Source: CALCMJ01 sp964475415 (GTDB taxonomy: Bacteria > Bacteroidota > Bacteroidia > Chitinophagales > Saprospiraceae). Taken from it: a stretch of 16,524 nt of DNA. The stretch is from positions 1 through 16,524 of the forward strand of contig CAYYWZ010000081.1 of NCBI GenBank assembly GCA_964475415.1, given 5' to 3'. Under the pieces are notes generated by a model. That model was not told the DNA's origin, searched no databases, and saw nothing but the letters and a program-made list of their open reading frames with translations. Position 1 is the stretch's first letter; the number at the start of each line of letters is the position of its first letter. Shown piece after piece: positions 15,335 through 16,524 of the stretch. A program made the position numbers and the translations under genes.

Positions 15335-15517
15335 AGCATAATCTGAGGATTAAACATCCTTGTAAACACCGATTTATAGAATTGGGGGTTTACCCTAGTT
15401 TATATTCAGAAATACACGATATCTTAGCAGCGAGATAAAAACATTGTACTTATATAAGGTACTTGATATTATACTAAATCCGTTATTATGCCATTAACAG
15501 AAGCAAAACTTACCAAA

Positions 15518-16168
15518 ATGATAAATATCTTAGTAGCCGATGACCACGCCATGTTTGTTGATGGAATAGAATCAATTCTGAGAGGAGAAAAAGATATCCA
15601 TGTCATGGGTAGATGTTTTGATGGTCCTTCTGTAATTACTTTTTTAGAAAATAATGAGGTAGATATTATATTACTCGATGTCAATCTACCAGGTATGAAT
15701 GGTATAGAGGTTTCTAAAATTGTAAATGAAAAATACAGCAAAACAAAAATTCTCGCAATATCTATGTTCAATGAAGAGAGTTATGTTACAGAAATTCTCA
15801 ACAACGGAGCTAAAGGATATATCTTAAAAAATACGGGAAGAGAAGAATTACTTAAGGCCATAAATGTTGTCAATGAAGGACAATCATATTTTAGCAAAGA
15901 TGTCACTCAGACTATTATGAAAGGTCTGATGAATAAGAGAAAGGCATCTAATAAGATGGATTATAATCTTCCTAAGATAAGCCGAAGGGAGCGTGAGGTT
16001 CTACAACTTATAGTAAAAGAATTTACTACACAGGAAATAGCTAACCAACTGTTCATAAGTCTTAAAACTGTGGAGTCTCATAGAAGTAGTCTACTAGCAA
16101 AACTAAATGCGCGTAATAGTGCAGGGTTAGTAAGAATAGCTATGGAAAACAATCTTATCGACAAATAA
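15518..16168 (+). CDS. NarL/FixJ-type response regulator (REC + LuxR HTH)
   Basis: I start the gene at the ATG at 15518 (216 residues), because MINILVADDHAMF is where receiver domains of this family normally begin and A-rich bases precede it. An in-frame ATG at 15488 would add ten residues (MPLTEAKLTK) with no family counterpart and remains possible. Numbering from 15518: acidic pair D8-D9, phosphorylated Asp D54 in IILLDVNLPGMNG, switch Ser S82 in LAISMF, and Lys K104 in GYILKN. A linker of about 30 residues leads to the LuxR-type HTH (about 150-212), with ISRREREVLQLI and the recognition helix around SLKTVESHRSSLLAKL. It should be phosphorylated by the divergent HisKA_3 kinase and then bind DNA as a dimer. 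Its targets may include the shared intergenic region. No SD sequence or clear terminator is seen. Confidence 0.95.
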   Translation: MINILVADDHAMFVDGIESILRGEKDIHVMGRCFDGPSVITFLENNEVDIILLDVNLPGMNGIEVSKIVNEKYSKTKILAISMFNEESYVTEILNNGAKGYILKNTGREELLKAINVVNEGQSYFSKDVTQTIMKGLMNKRKASNKMDYNLPKISRREREVLQLIVKEFTTQEIANQLFISLKTVESHRSSLLAKLNARNSAGLVRIAMENNLIDK

Positions 16169-16524
16169 AAGAATAGAACCAAATCTATTTAACCTATAAA
16201 AACATTAGCTTTTCTTAACTCAAGGTTAATAATACAACCGCAGAACATAATTCTCCAAAACCATTCTTACTCGTAAGAATAAACAATTATATTTCGTTAT
16301 CCACCATATAAAAGGATAACATTCTTATAAGACAAGTTACTTTCTTAAAATTCTACGTCTTATAAGGGACAATGGTTGAAATAACACAAGAGTTATAAAT
16401 CCATGAACATTAGCACAATTTATATTTTACACAAGGGATGCGCTGGCTTAGCAAAACATAATAACTTATATGCCAAGTTAAGACCAAAGCAAAAACTTAA
16501 CGAGTTGCCACTTAGAAATTAAGA
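16169..16524. other. Gene-free right end with several inverted repeats
   Basis: No open frame here is long or coding-like on either strand. Inverted repeats visible: 16189-16195 with 16223-16229 (7 bp), 16263-16269 with 16274-16280 (7 bp, loop CTCG), 16296-16302 with 16314-16320 (7 bp) and 16324-16333 with 16357-16366 (10 bp, CTTATAAGAC, spacer 23). None is followed by a clear T run. The stretch may be a regulatory region of a gene beyond the edge or a structured RNA. Confidence 0.45.

Larger units (their letters stand above)
14772..15517. other. Long divergent intergenic region between kinase and regulator genes
   Basis: About 746 bases without a supportable gene. It holds two terminator-like hairpins near the kinase end (14858-14892 and 14926-14953), although no known gene ends there. 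A set of AGTTCT/AGAAC motifs in both directions lies at 15195-15267, and a TAnnTTTG box at 15327-15334. A possible 5' leader for the regulator contains small hairpins (AGGAT/ATCCT at 15346-15360) and a palindrome CTTATATAAG (15449-15458). The region is unusually long for two-component genes and could encode a small RNA. Confidence 0.55.

Noticed and set aside
15469..15771. Minus-strand frame opposite the regulator gene
   Set aside because: Antisense to a clear receiver domain.
16437..16464. ATG near the right end as a gene start
   Set aside because: It stops after seven codons (ATG to TAA) and no other frame extends to the edge.

Overview
The window looks like a stretch of chromosome from a member of the Bacteroidota, probably a Saprospiria- or Flavobacteriia-like environmental bacterium. 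The DNA is strongly AT-rich. Gene starts lack Shine-Dalgarno sequences. Several genes are preceded by TAnnTTTG boxes, the -7 element used by the Bacteroidota primary sigma factor. A large secreted protease ends in a type IX secretion (T9SS) sorting domain, and there is a TPR-type HisKA_3 kinase next to a NarL-type regulator. I see no phage, transposon, CRISPR, rRNA or tRNA genes. No wholly new multi-gene system can be demonstrated, but some parts are poorly explained.

Layout. Positions 1-781 (-): the start of a secreted Cys-cluster protein with a (Gly-Asp)10 tract, cut by the window edge. A strong hairpin (893-930) separates it from a minus-strand run of four genes: lipoprotein (6067-6510), M4 metalloprotease with T9SS tail (2961-6017), family 9 glycosyltransferase (1897-2895) and prohibitin/SPFH protein (983-1840). 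Divergent from the lipoprotein is a small secreted Cys-rich protein (6757-7224, +) with a good promoter and terminator. It is followed by a four-helix membrane protein that starts with GTG (7411-7890, +). This membrane protein converges on ftsK (7977-10538, -) at a two-way hairpin. A saccharopine dehydrogenase-like gene (10871-12004, +) converges on a PLP-dependent deaminase/D-cysteine desulfhydrase gene (12068-12988, -). The latter overlaps the end of a TPR sensor kinase gene (12972-14771, -) by 17 nt. A 746-base gene-free stretch with two hairpins and repeated short motifs separates the kinase from a divergent LuxR/NarL-type response regulator (15518-16168, +). The last 356 bases are non-coding and carry several inverted repeats.

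How the genes may work together. The kinase and regulator are probably a cognate pair sharing the intergenic region. The PLP enzyme is translationally tied to the kinase, which makes a metabolic-signalling link plausible but unproven. The lipoprotein, protease, glycosyltransferase and prohibitin all concern the cell envelope or secretion, but nothing shows that they form one pathway. The most worthwhile follow-ups are the kinase/PLP-enzyme/regulator locus with its orphan hairpins, the repeat-bearing secreted protein at the left edge, and the small Cys-rich secreted protein.
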